From NCBI RefSeq assembly GCF_003850565.1, contig NZ_CP027706.1:4588001-4652000 (forward strand): a stretch of 64,000 bases of DNA, read 5' to 3'. The notes beneath the pieces were generated by a model. That model had not been told where the DNA came from, ran no database searches, and was given only the letters and a program-made list of their open reading frames with translations. Origin of the DNA: Pseudomonas sessilinigenes. Its GTDB lineage: Bacteria > Pseudomonadota > Gammaproteobacteria > Pseudomonadales > Pseudomonadaceae. Below, piece after piece: positions 30,864-40,929 of the stretch. The position numbers and the translations under genes were made by a program. Every line of letters starts with the position of its first letter. The first letter of the stretch is position 1.

Positions 30864-33695
30864 ATGACCGACTATAAAGCCACGTTAAACCTTCCGGACA
30901 CCGCCTTCCCAATGAAGGCCGGCCTGCCTCAGCGCGAACCACAGATTCTGCAGCGTTGGGACAGCATTGGCCTGTACGGAAAGTTGCGCGAGATTGGCAA
31001 GGACCGTCCAAAGTTCGTTCTGCACGATGGTCCTCCCTACGCCAATGGCAAGATCCACATCGGTCATGCGCTGAACAAGATCCTCAAGGACATGATCATC
31101 CGTTCCAAGACCCTGTCGGGCTTCGACGCTCCGTACGTGCCGGGCTGGGATTGCCATGGTCTGCCGATCGAGCACAAGGTCGAGGTGACCCACGGCAAGA
31201 ACCTGTCCTCGGACCAGACCCGCGAGTTGTGCCGCGCCTACGCCTCCGAGCAGATCGAGGGCCAGAAGGTCGAGTTCATCCGCCTGGGCGTGCTGGGCGA
31301 CTGGGACAACCCCTACAAGACCATGAACTTTGCCAACGAGGCCGGTGAAATCCGTGCCCTGGCCCAGATGGTCAAGGGTGGCTTCGTGTTCAAGGGCCTC
31401 AAGCCGGTGAACTGGTGCTTCGATTGCGGTTCGGCCCTGGCCGAGGCGGAAGTCGAGTACCAGGACAAGAAGTCCGCCACCATCGACGTGGCCTTCCCGG
31501 TCGCCGACGAGGACAAACTGGCCGCTGCCTTCGGCCTGGCCAAGCTGGCCAAGCCCGCGGCCATCGTGATCTGGACCACCACCCCGTGGACCATCCCGGC
31601 CAACCAGGCTCTGAACATCCATCCGGAGTTCAACTACGCCCTGGTGGATACCGGTGAGCGCCTGTTGGTCCTGGCCGAGGAACTGGTGGAGTCCTGCCTG
31701 GTCCGTTACGGCCTGGAAGGTTCGGTGATCGCGACTGCCCCGGGTTCGGCCCTGGAGTTGATCAATTTCCGTCATCCGTTCTACGACCGCCTGTCGCCGG
31801 TATACCTGGCCGACTACGTAGAGCTGGGCGCCGGTACTGGCGTGGTCCACTCCGCGCCGGCCTACGGTGAGGACGACTTCGTGACCTGCAAGCGCTATGG
31901 CATGGTCAACGACGACATCCTCAACCCGGTCCAGAGCAATGGCGTCTATGCGCCTTCCCTGGAGTTCTTCGGCGGCCAGTTCATCTGGAAGGCCAACCCG
32001 GCCATCGTCGACAAGCTGAGCGAAGTCGGTGCGTTGCTGCACACCGAGACCATCAGCCACAGCTACATGCATTGCTGGCGTCACAAGACTCCGCTGATCT
32101 ATCGCGCGACTGCGCAATGGTTCGTCGGCATGGACAAGCAACCGGTGGCCGGCGACACCCTGCGCGAGCGTGCCCTGCAGGCTATCGAGAACACCCAGTT
32201 CGTGCCGGCCTGGGGCCAGGCGCGCCTGCATTCGATGATCGCCAACCGTCCGGACTGGTGCATTTCCCGCCAGCGCAATTGGGGCGTGCCGATTCCGTTC
32301 TTCCTGCACAAGGAAAGCGGCGAGTTGCACCCGCGCACCGTCGAGCTGATGGAAGAAGTGGCCAAGCGCGTCGAGAAGGAAGGCATCGAGGCCTGGTTCA
32401 AGATGGACGCCGCCGAGCTGCTCGGCGATGAAGCCGGCCAGTACGACAAGATCGCCGACACCCTGGATGTCTGGTTCGACTCCGGCACCACTCACTGGCA
32501 CGTGCTGCGCGGCTCCCACGATATCGGTCACGCCACAGGTCCGCGCGCCGACCTGTACCTGGAGGGTTCCGACCAGCACCGCGGTTGGTTCCATTCCTCC
32601 TTGCTGACCGGCTGCGCCATCGACGGCCATGCGCCGTACCGCGAACTGCTGACCCATGGTTTCACCGTGGACGAAAGCGGGCGCAAGATGTCCAAGTCGC
32701 TGGGCAATACCATCGAGCCGGAGAAGGTCAACAACACCCTGGGCGCCGACATCATGCGCCTGTGGGTCTCGGCGACCGACTACTCTGGCGAGATGGCAGT
32801 ATCCGACCAGATCCTGCAGCGTAGTGCCGACGCCTACCGGCGGATCCGCAACACCGCGCGTTTCCTGCTTTCCAACCTGAGCGGTTTCAATCCGGCCACC
32901 GACCTGCTGCCAGCCGAAGACATGCTGGCCCTGGACCGCTGGGCCGTGGACCGTACCTTGCTGCTGCAGCGTGAGCTGGAGCTGCACTACGGCGAATACC
33001 GCTTCTGGAACGTCTACTCCAAGGTGCACAACTTCTGCGTGCAGGAGCTGGGCGGTTTCTACCTGGACATCATCAAGGACCGCCAATACACCACCGGCGC
33101 CGACAGCAAGGCCCGTCGCTCCTGCCAGACCGCGCTGTTCCACATCAGCGAGGCGCTGGTGCGCTGGATCGCGCCGATCCTGGCTTTCACCGCCGACGAG
33201 CTGTGGCAGTACCTGCCGGGCGAGCGCAATGAGTCGGTGATGCTCAATACCTGGTACGAAGGGCTGAGCGAGCTGCCGGAAGGCTTCGAACTGGACCGTG
33301 CCTACTGGGAGCGGATCATGGCGGTCAAGGTCGCGGTCAACAAGGAACTGGAGAACCAGCGTGCTGCGAAAGCGGTAGGCGGCAACCTGCAGGCCGAAGT
33401 GACACTGTATGCCGAAGACGCACTGTCGGCCGACCTGGCCAAGTTGAGCAACGAACTGCGCTTCGTGCTGATCACCTCCACCGCCAGTGTCGCGCCTCTT
33501 GCGCAGGCGCCGGCGGACGCAGTGGCCACTGAGGTCAGCGGTCTCAAGTTGAAAGTGGTCAAGTCGAGCTTCGCCAAGTGCGCCCGTTGCTGGCACTGCC
33601 GTGAAGATGTCGGCGTCCACCCTGAGCATCCGGAGATCTGCGGTCGCTGCGTAGATAACATCAGCGGTGAAGGCGAGGTCCGTCACTATGCCTAA
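30864..33695 (+). CDS. ileS: Isoleucyl-tRNA synthetase
   Basis: 943 residues. HIGH motif at 65-68 (GKIHIGHAL) and KMSKS at 608-612; the editing domain (about 190-400) contains [14 protein letters not shown]. The C-terminal zinc finger reads CARCWHC...CGRC. It charges tRNA-Ile and clears misactivated valine. It is of the standard bacterial type, not the mupirocin-resistant eukaryote-like type. The end overlaps lspA by 8 bases. Confidence 0.99.
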   Translation: MTDYKATLNLPDTAFPMKAGLPQREPQILQRWDSIGLYGKLREIGKDRPKFVLHDGPPYANGKIHIGHALNKILKDMIIRSKTLSGFDAPYVPGWDCHGLPIEHKVEVTHGKNLSSDQTRELCRAYASEQIEGQKVEFIRLGVLGDWDNPYKTMNFANEAGEIRALAQMVKGGFVFKGLKPVNWCFDCGSALAEAEVEYQDKKSATIDVAFPVADEDKLAAAFGLAKLAKPAAIVIWTTTPWTIPANQALNIHPEFNYALVDTGERLLVLAEELVESCLVRYGLEGSVIATAPGSALELINFRHPFYDRLSPVYLADYVELGAGTGVVHSAPAYGEDDFVTCKRYGMVNDDILNPVQSNGVYAPSLEFFGGQFIWKANPAIVDKLSEVGALLHTETISHSYMHCWRHKTPLIYRATAQWFVGMDKQPVAGDTLRERALQAIENTQFVPAWGQARLHSMIANRPDWCISRQRNWGVPIPFFLHKESGELHPRTVELMEEVAKRVEKEGIEAWFKMDAAELLGDEAGQYDKIADTLDVWFDSGTTHWHVLRGSHDIGHATGPRADLYLEGSDQHRGWFHSSLLTGCAIDGHAPYRELLTHGFTVDESGRKMSKSLGNTIEPEKVNNTLGADIMRLWVSATDYSGEMAVSDQILQRSADAYRRIRNTARFLLSNLSGFNPATDLLPAEDMLALDRWAVDRTLLLQRELELHYGEYRFWNVYSKVHNFCVQELGGFYLDIIKDRQYTTGADSKARRSCQTALFHISEALVRWIAPILAFTADELWQYLPGERNESVMLNTWYEGLSELPEGFELDRAYWERIMAVKVAVNKELENQRAAKAVGGNLQAEVTLYAEDALSADLAKLSNELRFVLITSTASVAPLAQAPADAVATEVSGLKLKVVKSSFAKCARCWHCREDVGVHPEHPEICGRCVDNISGEGEVRHYA

Positions 33696-34200
33696 TGCCG
33701 CAGGCCGTTTCGGTCGTCTGGGCTGGCTGTTGCTGAGCGTGCTGGTCCTGGTCATTGACCAGGTCAGCAAGCTGCACTTCGAAAACTCGCTGACCATGTA
33801 CCAGCAGATCGTGGTGATTCCCGACTACTTCAGCTGGACCCTGGCCTACAACACCGGTGCCGCCTTCAGTTTCCTGGCCGACGGCTCGGGTTGGCAGCGC
33901 TGGCTGTTCGCCCTGATCGCCATTGTGGTCAGCGCGGTGCTGGTGGTCTGGCTCAAGCGCCTGGGCCGGGGTGAGACCTGGCTGGCCATCGCCCTGGCCC
34001 TGGTGCTGGGTGGTGCCCTGGGCAACCTGTATGATCGCATCGTCCTGGGTCATGTGATCGATTTCATCCTGGTGCACTGGCAGAACCGCTGGTACTTCCC
34101 GGCATTCAACTTCGCCGACAGCGCTATTACCGTCGGTGCCGTGATGCTGGCCCTGGATATGTTCAAGAGCAAGAAAACCGGAGAAACCGTTCATGACTGA
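33688..34200 (+). CDS. lspA: Prolipoprotein signal peptidase II
   Basis: 170 residues from the ATG at 33688, inside the end of ileS; the ATG seven codons upstream has less support. There are four membrane segments. The catalytic aspartates are in [10 protein letters not shown] and FNFADSAIT. It cleaves lipoprotein signal peptides after lipidation; clients in this window include BamD and the two lipoproteins upstream. fkpB overlaps its end by 8 bases, so translation is coupled. Confidence 0.98.
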   Translation: MPNAAGRFGRLGWLLLSVLVLVIDQVSKLHFENSLTMYQQIVVIPDYFSWTLAYNTGAAFSFLADGSGWQRWLFALIAIVVSAVLVVWLKRLGRGETWLAIALALVLGGALGNLYDRIVLGHVIDFILVHWQNRWYFPAFNFADSAITVGAVMLALDMFKSKKTGETVHD

Positions 34201-34645
34201 ACAGGCATTGGCTGGGCAACGCATCGGCCAGAACACCGAAGTCACTCTGCACTTCGCATTGCGCCTGGAGAACGGCGATACGGTGGACAGCACCTTCGAC
34301 AAGGCTCCTGCGACCTTCAAGGTGGGCGATGGCAACCTGCTCCCGGGGTTCGAGGCGGCGCTGTTCGGCTTCAAGGCTGGCGACAAGCGTAACCTGACCA
34401 TCGAGCCGGAAAGCGCCTTTGGCCAGCCCAACCCGCAGAACGTACAAGTCATTCCACGTTCGCAGTTCCAGGATATGGAGCTGTCGGAGGGGTTGCTGGT
34501 GATCTTCAACGACGCGGCGAACACTGAGTTGCCCGGCGTGGTCAAAAGCTTCGATGAAGCCCAGGTCACCGTTGATTTCAACCACCCGCTGGCTGGCAAG
34601 ACCTTGACCTTTGATGTCGAGATTATCGACGTCAAAGCGCTTTAA
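34193..34645 (+). CDS. fkpB: FKBP-type peptidyl-prolyl isomerase FkpB (SlpA)
   Basis: 150 residues, the short SlpA-type FKBP: VTLHFALRLENGDTVDSTF and the inserted IF domain with ESAFGQPNPQNVQVIPRSQF are typical. It has no signal peptide. The gene overlaps lspA by 8 bases and is followed by a long hairpin, so ileS-lspA-fkpB form one transcript. Confidence 0.96.
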   Translation: MTEQALAGQRIGQNTEVTLHFALRLENGDTVDSTFDKAPATFKVGDGNLLPGFEAALFGFKAGDKRNLTIEPESAFGQPNPQNVQVIPRSQFQDMELSEGLLVIFNDAANTELPGVVKSFDEAQVTVDFNHPLAGKTLTFDVEIIDVKAL

Positions 34646-34648
34646 AGC

Positions 34649-34697
34649 ATCGCCGGCAGGCCGTCTCCTATTCTTAAGGAGTCGGCTTGCCGGCGAT
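34649..34697. repeat. Long imperfect hairpin between fkpB and ispH
   Basis: ATCGCCGGCAGGCCGTCTCC pairs with GGAGTCGGCTTGCCGGCGAT with a few mismatches, around a 9-base A+T loop. It follows the fkpB stop by 3 bases. No T run is present; it may attenuate or stabilise the transcript. Confidence 0.65.
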
Positions 34698-34747
34698 CCG
34701 CTGTCTACAACGATCTAACTTCTTGCGCGCAAGACACGAGGCACAGC

Positions 34748-35695
34748 ATGCAAATCAAACTCGCCAATCCCCGTGGCTTCTGCGCCGGCGTGGACCGGGC
34801 GATCGAAATCGTCAATCGCGCCCTGGAAGTCTTCGGGCCGCCGATCTACGTCCGGCATGAAGTGGTGCACAACAAATTTGTCGTCGAAGACCTGCGCAAT
34901 CGTGGAGCGATCTTCGTCGAAGAGCTGGATCAGGTGCCGGATGACGTCATTGTCATCTTCAGCGCCCACGGCGTATCCCAGGCCGTGCGCAGCGAAGCTG
35001 CCGGCCGCGGCCTCAAGGTGTTCGACGCCACCTGTCCGTTGGTGACCAAGGTGCATATCGAAGTGGCGCGCTACAGTCGCGATGGTCGAGAGTGCATTCT
35101 TATCGGCCACGCCGGCCACCCTGAGGTCGAGGGCACCATGGGGCAGTACGACTCCAGCAACGGTGGCGCCATCTATCTGGTGGAGGATGAGAAGGATGTG
35201 GCCGAGCTGCAGGTGCAGAACCCCGATCGCCTGGCTTTCGTGACCCAGACCACCTTGTCCATGGACGACACCAGCCGCGTGATCGATGCCTTGCGGGCGC
35301 GCTTCCCAGCCATCGGTGGGCCGCGCAAGGATGATATCTGCTATGCCACGCAGAACCGGCAAGATGCGGTCAAGCAGCTGGCCGACGAGTGTGACGTCGT
35401 GTTGGTGGTGGGTAGCCCCAACAGCTCCAACTCCAACCGCCTGCGCGAGTTGGCCGAGCGCATGGCGACTCCGGCCTACCTCATCGATGGTGCCGAGGAT
35501 CTGCAGCGCAACTGGTTCGAGGGTGTCGAGCGCATTGGCATCACCGCAGGGGCATCGGCTCCGGAGGTCCTGGTGCGTGGTGTAATCCAGCAGCTCCAGG
35601 CTTGGGGGGCGACGGGGGCCGACGAGCTCGCCGGTCGCGAAGAGAACATCACGTTCTCCATGCCCAAAGAACTGCGGGTCCGTTCTCTACTCTGA
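34748..35695 (+). CDS. ispH: 4-hydroxy-3-methylbut-2-enyl diphosphate reductase
   Basis: 315 residues. It makes isopentenyl and dimethylallyl diphosphate in the last step of the MEP pathway. The iron-sulphur cysteines are C12 ([10 protein letters not shown]), C96 (FDATCPLV) and one near 197 ([11 protein letters not shown]); substrate-binding segments SAHGVSQAV and [11 protein letters not shown] are present. Its stop codon touches the stop codon of the opposing GspH/FimT gene with no base between. Confidence 0.98.
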   Translation: MQIKLANPRGFCAGVDRAIEIVNRALEVFGPPIYVRHEVVHNKFVVEDLRNRGAIFVEELDQVPDDVIVIFSAHGVSQAVRSEAAGRGLKVFDATCPLVTKVHIEVARYSRDGRECILIGHAGHPEVEGTMGQYDSSNGGAIYLVEDEKDVAELQVQNPDRLAFVTQTTLSMDDTSRVIDALRARFPAIGGPRKDDICYATQNRQDAVKQLADECDVVLVVGSPNSSNSNRLRELAERMATPAYLIDGAEDLQRNWFEGVERIGITAGASAPEVLVRGVIQQLQAWGATGADELAGREENITFSMPKELRVRSLL

Positions 35696-36220
35696 TCAGC
35701 CAGGGGATGTGCATGAAGCCTGTTCGATGATTTCATTGCGCAGGCTGATCCTGCCACTGCGCGATAACACTACCTGATAAAGGCTGCCTTCCCGGGCCCT
35801 CTGGCAGATATGCAACGTGCCAGCCTGAAAGGCTCCCGTTGGTAGCAGCGGGCTGCCCATGGCGCCGAAGCGCACGAAATCCTGCACCGGGCGGTTGCCC
35901 TCTATTGCGATTCCTCTTGTGCCCCGGCGCTCCATGATCAGTGGGTTCTCCGGATCTTTTGCCCCTTTGCCGCTGATGTCCAGGATGACTCTCCAGCCTT
36001 GGCTCCAGCCTCCGCCCATGGCATGGACCAGTGTCGTGTGGCGATGCTGAATCGCTGCGGCCCTGGCGTTGCGCAGATCGCTGGCCAGGGTTCGTGCAGC
36101 ATCCTGTTGCCGGTTCGAAGACAGCAGTTCACTGAACGTGGTGCTGGAAAGCGGTAGCAGTAACACCAGCAGCGCCAGTGCGGTCAGTAGCTCGATCAAG
36201 CTGAAACCTCTCTCGTGCAC
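35696..36220 (-). CDS. GspH/FimT family type IV pseudopilin
   Basis: 174 residues. The prepilin leader is short (MHERG), followed by FSLIELLTALALLVLL with E at position +5, so it is processed by PilD. The rest has the GspH-type beta fold (RTLASDLRNARAAAIQHRHT). The start is a GTG at 36220 with GGAGGAG upstream. It is the only GspH-type minor pilin here and stands on the opposite strand to pilV; it may replace fimU/fimT of P. aeruginosa. Confidence 0.88.
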   Translation of the reverse strand: MHERGFSLIELLTALALLVLLLPLSSTTFSELLSSNRQQDAARTLASDLRNARAAAIQHRHTTLVHAMGGGWSQGWRVILDISGKGAKDPENPLIMERRGTRGIAIEGNRPVQDFVRFGAMGSPLLPTGAFQAGTLHICQRAREGSLYQVVLSRSGRISLRNEIIEQASCTSPG

Positions 36221-36513
36221 AGTATTCTCCTCCCTGGAAGTGGCGGCTCTGCGAAATCCACAGGCAGGTTTTCACATAGCTGCCTGGACTTATGGCTGGT
36301 TATAGCCGCGCTGCGCCTTGAGCTCCCTCATGAATCCCTACAAAGGGTTTCATCGTTCGCTACCCGCTCTTGCACCGCCTGCTCTGGGACGCACTTGTCG
36401 AGTTGGCTGCATTGTATTGCCGGTTGTTCCAGATGCCGCTCCAGCGATGACTCCGGGACTAACCTCAGGCAATGACGATGTTGGTCGTGGCTGTGTCGAT
36501 GAGCGGAGGGGCA

Positions 36514-36957
36514 ATGGGGCAACGATATGCACAGGCCGGCACGAGCCTGGTGGAGGTGTTGGTGGCGCTCTCGATCCTGGCCTTGGGCTTGTTGGGAGCG
36601 GCGTTGGTCCAACTCAAGGCTTTGCAGTACACCGACAGTGCCCGGATGAGCACCCAGGCCAGCTTCATCGCCTATGACATGCTCGACCGGATCAGGGCCA
36701 ATGCTGGAGCGGATTACACGGTGGCTAGCCGCGGCGATGAGCATAGAGACAATATTCGGGACCAGGACCTGAATGACTTTGCCAGCAACGTTGCAAGCTT
36801 TGGCGGGCCGGGTGCCAAGGGCAGCATCAGTCTTGAACGCGGCGTCCATAGCGTCCGTATCTCCTGGGATGACTCACGTGCCGCCGGGGCTTCGGGCACC
36901 CAGCGCAGCCTGCTGCTGGGTAGCAAGTTGTCGGCAGAAGCGGGAGGTGCCCAATGA
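36514..36957 (+). CDS. pilV: Type IV pilus minor pilin PilV
   Basis: 147 residues from the ATG at 36514, which has GGAGGGG immediately upstream; starts at 36472 and 36499 would put an odd extension before the leader. The leader MGQRYAQAG is cleaved before TSLVEVLVALSILALG. PilV belongs to the minor pilin complex that primes pilus assembly. pilW starts inside its stop codon region (ATGA). Confidence 0.92.
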   Translation: MGQRYAQAGTSLVEVLVALSILALGLLGAALVQLKALQYTDSARMSTQASFIAYDMLDRIRANAGADYTVASRGDEHRDNIRDQDLNDFASNVASFGGPGAKGSISLERGVHSVRISWDDSRAAGASGTQRSLLLGSKLSAEAGGAQ

Positions 36958-37664
36958 GTCATCCAAGCCCGGGATTTGGTCTGGTGGAGATGATGCTGGC
37001 GCTGCTCTTGAGCCTGGTTCTGGTACTGGGGGCCGTCCAGGTGTTCATTGCAGCCAAGAGCACCTACATGAGCCAGGGGGCGTCGGCCTACCAGCAGGAG
37101 GAGGCGCGTTTTGTCCTGGGCAAGATGCTGCAAGAGATTCGCATGGTGGGGTTTTCCGGCTGCTTGCGAACCATTGAGGATGCCAGTACCGACGGTTCGT
37201 TCTCCCGGCATATGTCGGCGCCGATCCAGTGGAGCCGTGCCGAGCAGAAATTGAGCCTGGTGACCGTCGATATCGGGGAGGTGGGCAGCGCACCGACCTG
37301 GAGCCTGGTGACTGATTGTCGGACGAGTGCGGTGGCCTATTCAGGAGTACACAAAGGCGCTGAAGGGCAGCAGGTATTTGCCCTGCGTCGATTGTTCTAC
37401 CGGTTCAAGAACCATCAACTGCTACTGGGCAGCGGACTGGGCCAGCAGCAAGTGGTGTTGCTGGATAATGTCGAGGCCTTCGATGTGAGTTTTGGCCTGG
37501 CCCATTCGGCCACTGCACGCTTGGCGTCTTACTACAGTCGTAATCCGCAGGATCCGGCGCGTATACGCAGCGTCAGGTTGAGCCTGACGCTGGGTGCTCC
37601 TGGCGCGGCTGTCCGTGCGCAGCGTTTCACGGTGGTGGCGGCCCTACGTAACAGACTGCCGTGA
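36954..37664 (+). CDS. pilW: Type IV pilus minor pilin PilW
   Basis: 236 residues. The leader MSHPSPG precedes FGLVEMMLALLLSLVLVL, with E at +5. The body is larger than that of other minor pilins, as is usual for PilW, with a likely disulphide between the two cysteines (SGCLRT and TDCRTS). It overlaps pilV by 4 bases and pilX by 1, so the set is translated as a unit. Confidence 0.92.
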   Translation: MSHPSPGFGLVEMMLALLLSLVLVLGAVQVFIAAKSTYMSQGASAYQQEEARFVLGKMLQEIRMVGFSGCLRTIEDASTDGSFSRHMSAPIQWSRAEQKLSLVTVDIGEVGSAPTWSLVTDCRTSAVAYSGVHKGAEGQQVFALRRLFYRFKNHQLLLGSGLGQQQVVLLDNVEAFDVSFGLAHSATARLASYYSRNPQDPARIRSVRLSLTLGAPGAAVRAQRFTVVAALRNRLP

Positions 37665-38353
37665 TGACTGCCGTTATCTGTGCAAGTGCCAAGGAGCGTG
37701 GCATGGCGCTTTTGACCAGCCTGGTATTCCTGTCATTGCTGACGATGATTGGCCTTTCAGCCATGCACAATGCCCTGCTGCAGGAGAAGATGGCTGCCAG
37801 CCTGGCGCTGTACAATCGCGCCTTCCAGTCTGCCGAAACGGCCTTGAGGGAGGGGGAAGGCGCAGTGCGGCGAGGCGGTCATGTCCTGGCGCCATGTGGC
37901 AACTTCCTGCAATGCGCGCCTCCAGAGATCATGGGGGGTGGAGGGCAGTGGATAGCGACGAAAGAGGGTTACTACCGCGTGCAGAACCTGGGGGTAGCCC
38001 GGGAGCCGGTAGTCGAGCTTCTTGTGAGCCGCCCAGTGCTCCTGTTTCGAGTGACCGCTGTCGGATTTTCCGGGCCTTTGCGAAGTGTCCTGGAGAGCAT
38101 TTATGCACATGTGCCGGACGTGGATCGTGGGAAATTGACCGAGGTGGACGTGTTCAGCGGTAAGATGCTCGGCGCTGCGGCAACGGGGAGTAGTGATGCC
38201 CGTGAGGGTGGACCAGCGGGCTGGGCATTTAGCCAGGCCAAGCCGGAACCAGGCACCCATGAGACCCGTAGCAGATTCCCTGAGAGCGTCGGTAATGCGG
38301 TAGGAAACCTACCGATGGATGGGCGTCGTATCCTGTGGCGACAAATTCAGTAA
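37664..38353 (+). CDS. pilX: Type IV pilus minor pilin PilX
   Basis: 229 residues from the ATG at 37664 (a GTG one codon earlier is possible). The hydrophobic N-terminus RGMALLTSLVFLSLLTMIG and the following LQEKMAASLALYNRAFQSAETALREGE are PilX hallmarks, including absence of the +5 glutamate. P. aeruginosa PilX is about 195 residues, so this protein carries a longer, low-complexity tail (GSSDAREGGPAGWAFSQ). In P. aeruginosa pilY1 follows; here pilE follows after 15 bases. Confidence 0.88.
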   Translation: MTAVICASAKERGMALLTSLVFLSLLTMIGLSAMHNALLQEKMAASLALYNRAFQSAETALREGEGAVRRGGHVLAPCGNFLQCAPPEIMGGGGQWIATKEGYYRVQNLGVAREPVVELLVSRPVLLFRVTAVGFSGPLRSVLESIYAHVPDVDRGKLTEVDVFSGKMLGAAATGSSDAREGGPAGWAFSQAKPEPGTHETRSRFPESVGNAVGNLPMDGRRILWRQIQ

Positions 38354-38368
38354 GCGAGATTCTTGACC

Positions 38369-38770
38369 ATGCGCAGATCCAACCAGGGTCTTACCCTGAT
38401 CGAAGTCATGATCGTGATTGCGATCATTGGCCTGGTGCTCACCCTGAGCCTTCCCAGCATCACCGAATACATGAAGAAACCGCACCGCAGTGAAATTGCT
38501 GTGCTGCTGAGCGAGCAGGCGCAACAGCTCGAACGCTATCACTCCAAGTCCGGGGTCTATAGCAATGCTCCAGACCTTAGCCTGGGAAATGATTACTACA
38601 GCATTGCTGCAACCTTGACCGACACGACTTTTTCGCTGGTTGCGCAACCCAAGGCCGATGGCCTGATGGCCGCGGACAAATGTGGCAGCTTCACCATCGA
38701 CCAGGCCGGTGCCATTGGCCTCAGCAATCAGGCCGACGGCCTGACCACGAAGGATTGCTGGGGGCGCTGA
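38369..38770 (+). CDS. pilE: Type IV pilin PilE
   Basis: 133 residues. The leader MRRSNQG is followed by LTLIEVMIVIAIIGLVLTLSLPSI with E at +5. A pair of cysteines near the end (DKCGSF and KDCWGR) makes the disulphide loop seen in PilE. It ends the pilVWXE operon; thiO follows after 55 bases and may be co-transcribed. Confidence 0.92.
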   Translation: MRRSNQGLTLIEVMIVIAIIGLVLTLSLPSITEYMKKPHRSEIAVLLSEQAQQLERYHSKSGVYSNAPDLSLGNDYYSIAATLTDTTFSLVAQPKADGLMAADKCGSFTIDQAGAIGLSNQADGLTTKDCWGR

Positions 38771-38825
38771 GCAACCCTCCAGAGATCTGGGATCTTTGTT
38801 GTCTTTCTCATGATTGGATCGAACT

Positions 38826-39923
38826 ATGGCTAAGCAGCAAGTGCTGGTGGTGGGGGGAGGAGTCATTGGCTTGCTCACTGCCTTCAATCTGGCTTCCGAG
38901 GGTCAGCAGGTGAGGCTTCTGGAGCGCTCGGACCTGGGGCGAGAGTCGTCCTGGGCCGGTGGTGGAATCGTTTCGCCGCTCTATCCCTGGCGCTACAGCC
39001 CGGCAGTCACCGCCCTGGCCCACTGGTCCCAGGATTTTTATCCACAGTTGGCGCGGCAATTGTTCGGCGCTACTGGTATCGATCCGGAAGTGCATACCAC
39101 CGGACTCTACTGGCTGGACCTGGAGGATCAGGCCCAGGCCCTGGAGTGGGCCCAGCACGAAGGTCGTCCGTTGAGCCGGGTGGATATCTCGACGGTACAT
39201 GATGCCGTACCGGTGCTGGGCAAGGGCTACCAGCAGGCGATCTACATGGCCAACGTAGCCAATGTGCGCAATCCACGGTTGGTCAAGTCCCTCAAGGCTG
39301 CCTTGCAAGCCCTGCCTAATGTGCATATCGATGAGCACTGCACTGTCACGGGTTTTATTCGTGACGAACAACGTGTGGTGGGGGTGCATAGCTCTCTGGG
39401 TGAAGTGACGGCGGACCAGGTGGTGCTGTGTGCCGGGGCCTGGAGCGGTGAGTTGCTGGCCGGTCTCGGCCTGGAGCTGCCGGTGGAGCCGGTCAAGGGG
39501 CAGATGATCCTGTACAAATGCGCATCCGACTTCCTGTCCAGCATGGTCCTGGCCAAGGGGCGTTATGCCATTCCTCGGCGTGACGGGCACATTCTCGTGG
39601 GGAGCACCCTGGAGCATGAGGGGTTCGACAAGACCCCGACGGCTTCGGCCCTGGAGAGCCTCAAGAGCTCGGCTGTCGAGTTGGTCCCGGCCCTGGTGGA
39701 TGCCGAGGTGGTTGGGCACTGGGCTGGACTGCGTCCAGGGTCTCCCGAAGGGATTCCCTTCATCGGGCCGGTGCCCGGGGTCCAGGGGCTATGGCTCAAC
39801 TGCGGGCACTACCGCAACGGTTTGGTGCTGGCCCCGGCTTCCTGCCAGCTATTCTGCGATTTGTTGCTGGGCAATCCACCGATCATCGATCCGGCGCCTT
39901 ACGGCCCCGCAGGTCGAATCTAG
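38826..39923 (+). CDS. thiO: FAD-dependent glycine oxidase ThiO
   Basis: 365 residues from the ATG at 38826. The FAD dinucleotide fold starts at residue 6 (VLVVGGGVIGLLTAFNLA) and the DAO-family C-terminus has WAGLRPGSPEGIPFIGPVPG and GHYRNGLVLAP. It oxidises glycine to the imine used in the thiazole branch of thiamine synthesis. In Pseudomonas it usually lies among the pil genes, as here, without functional link. Confidence 0.94.
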   Translation: MAKQQVLVVGGGVIGLLTAFNLASEGQQVRLLERSDLGRESSWAGGGIVSPLYPWRYSPAVTALAHWSQDFYPQLARQLFGATGIDPEVHTTGLYWLDLEDQAQALEWAQHEGRPLSRVDISTVHDAVPVLGKGYQQAIYMANVANVRNPRLVKSLKAALQALPNVHIDEHCTVTGFIRDEQRVVGVHSSLGEVTADQVVLCAGAWSGELLAGLGLELPVEPVKGQMILYKCASDFLSSMVLAKGRYAIPRRDGHILVGSTLEHEGFDKTPTASALESLKSSAVELVPALVDAEVVGHWAGLRPGSPEGIPFIGPVPGVQGLWLNCGHYRNGLVLAPASCQLFCDLLLGNPPIIDPAPYGPAGRI

Positions 39924-39933
39924 TCAGCGGGCT

Positions 39934-40929
39934 CTACTCCAATCCTAGTTTCTTCATGCGGTATCGCATCGAGCGAAACGACAGGCCCAGGCGCTGGGCG
40001 GCGGCGGTGCGGTTCCAGCGGGTTTTCTCCAGGGCCTGGAGCAATAGATGGCGTTCGACCTGGAGCAGATGCTGCACCAGGTCGTAGGTCGCCAGAGGTT
40101 GCTCGTAGGATCCACTGACGGTTTCGGTGATGGGCAAGTGCAAGTCCGCCAGCTCTATTCGTGGACCTTCGCAAAGGGTATGGGCCCGCTCCAGCAGGTT
40201 CTCCAGTTCGCGCACGTTGCCAGGAAAGTCATATTGTTCAAGAGCTTGTAGCGCTTGTGGGTGCAGCTCGAGTACCGGTTGACCGCTACCGGCGGCCAGG
40301 CGCTGGAGGATCTGGCGTGCCAGTAGGGCAATATCTCCACGGCGCTCGCGCAAGGCCGGGACCTGTAGCTGGATGACGTTCAAGCGGTAGTAGAGATCCT
40401 GGCGAAACTGGCCACGTTCTACCAGGACCTTCAGGTCCTGATGGGTGGCACATAGAATCCGCACGTCGACCGCTCGTTCCGTATGGCTGCCAACAGGGCG
40501 AACGGACTTTTCCTGTAGGGCCCGTAACAGTTTTACCTGCATGGCTAGAGGAAGCTCAGCGATCTCGTCGAGGAACAAGGTGCCACCGTTGGCCGCCTGG
40601 AATAACCCGGGGTAGTCGGCCAAGGCGCCGCTGAAGCTGCCTTTACAGTGCCCAAAAAGCTCGCTCTCCACCAGGTCGGCAGGAATGGCGCCGCAGTTCA
40701 GGGCAATGAACGGTTGTCGGGCCCTGGGGCCCAGTTGGTGGATCAGGCGGGCTACCCGCTCTTTGCCGCTACCGGACTCTCCATTGATGTAGACCGCTGC
40801 CAAGCTGGAGGCCAGCTTGGCGATCTGGCGGTTCAAGCCGGCCAGGGCTGATGACTCTCCTGTCAACAGGTTTGAGTGGGAGGAAGCCCTGGCTGCATCG
40901 GCCAACAGCACCGTTTGCCGTGAGTTCAT
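39934..40929 (-). CDS. pilR: Sigma-54 activator PilR lacking the receiver domain
   Basis: 331 residues from the ATG at 40929; P. aeruginosa PilR has about 445. The first residues MNSRQTVLLADAA resemble the start of the PilR receiver (MSPRQKALIVDDE), but the next part LLTGESSALAGLNRQIAKLA already belongs to the AAA domain. About 115 residues with the phospho-acceptor Asp are absent in frame. The AAA domain is complete: Walker A GESGSGKE, sigma-54 loop GSFSGA (Thr of GAFTGA replaced by Ser), Walker B GGTLFLDEIAEL. The Fis-type helix-turn-helix NRTAAAQRLGLSFRSMRYRMKKLG is intact. An upstream start at 40950 is possible. No pilS is adjacent. The pilA promoter in this window is its likely target. 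Confidence 0.9.
   Translation of the reverse strand: MNSRQTVLLADAARASSHSNLLTGESSALAGLNRQIAKLASSLAAVYINGESGSGKERVARLIHQLGPRARQPFIALNCGAIPADLVESELFGHCKGSFSGALADYPGLFQAANGGTLFLDEIAELPLAMQVKLLRALQEKSVRPVGSHTERAVDVRILCATHQDLKVLVERGQFRQDLYYRLNVIQLQVPALRERRGDIALLARQILQRLAAGSGQPVLELHPQALQALEQYDFPGNVRELENLLERAHTLCEGPRIELADLHLPITETVSGSYEQPLATYDLVQHLLQVERHLLLQALEKTRWNRTAAAQRLGLSFRSMRYRMKKLGLE

Noticed and set aside
30885..33797. 970-codon open frame on the strand opposite ileS
   Set aside because: It is a shadow produced by the codon bias of ileS; no ribosome site and no recognisable protein features.
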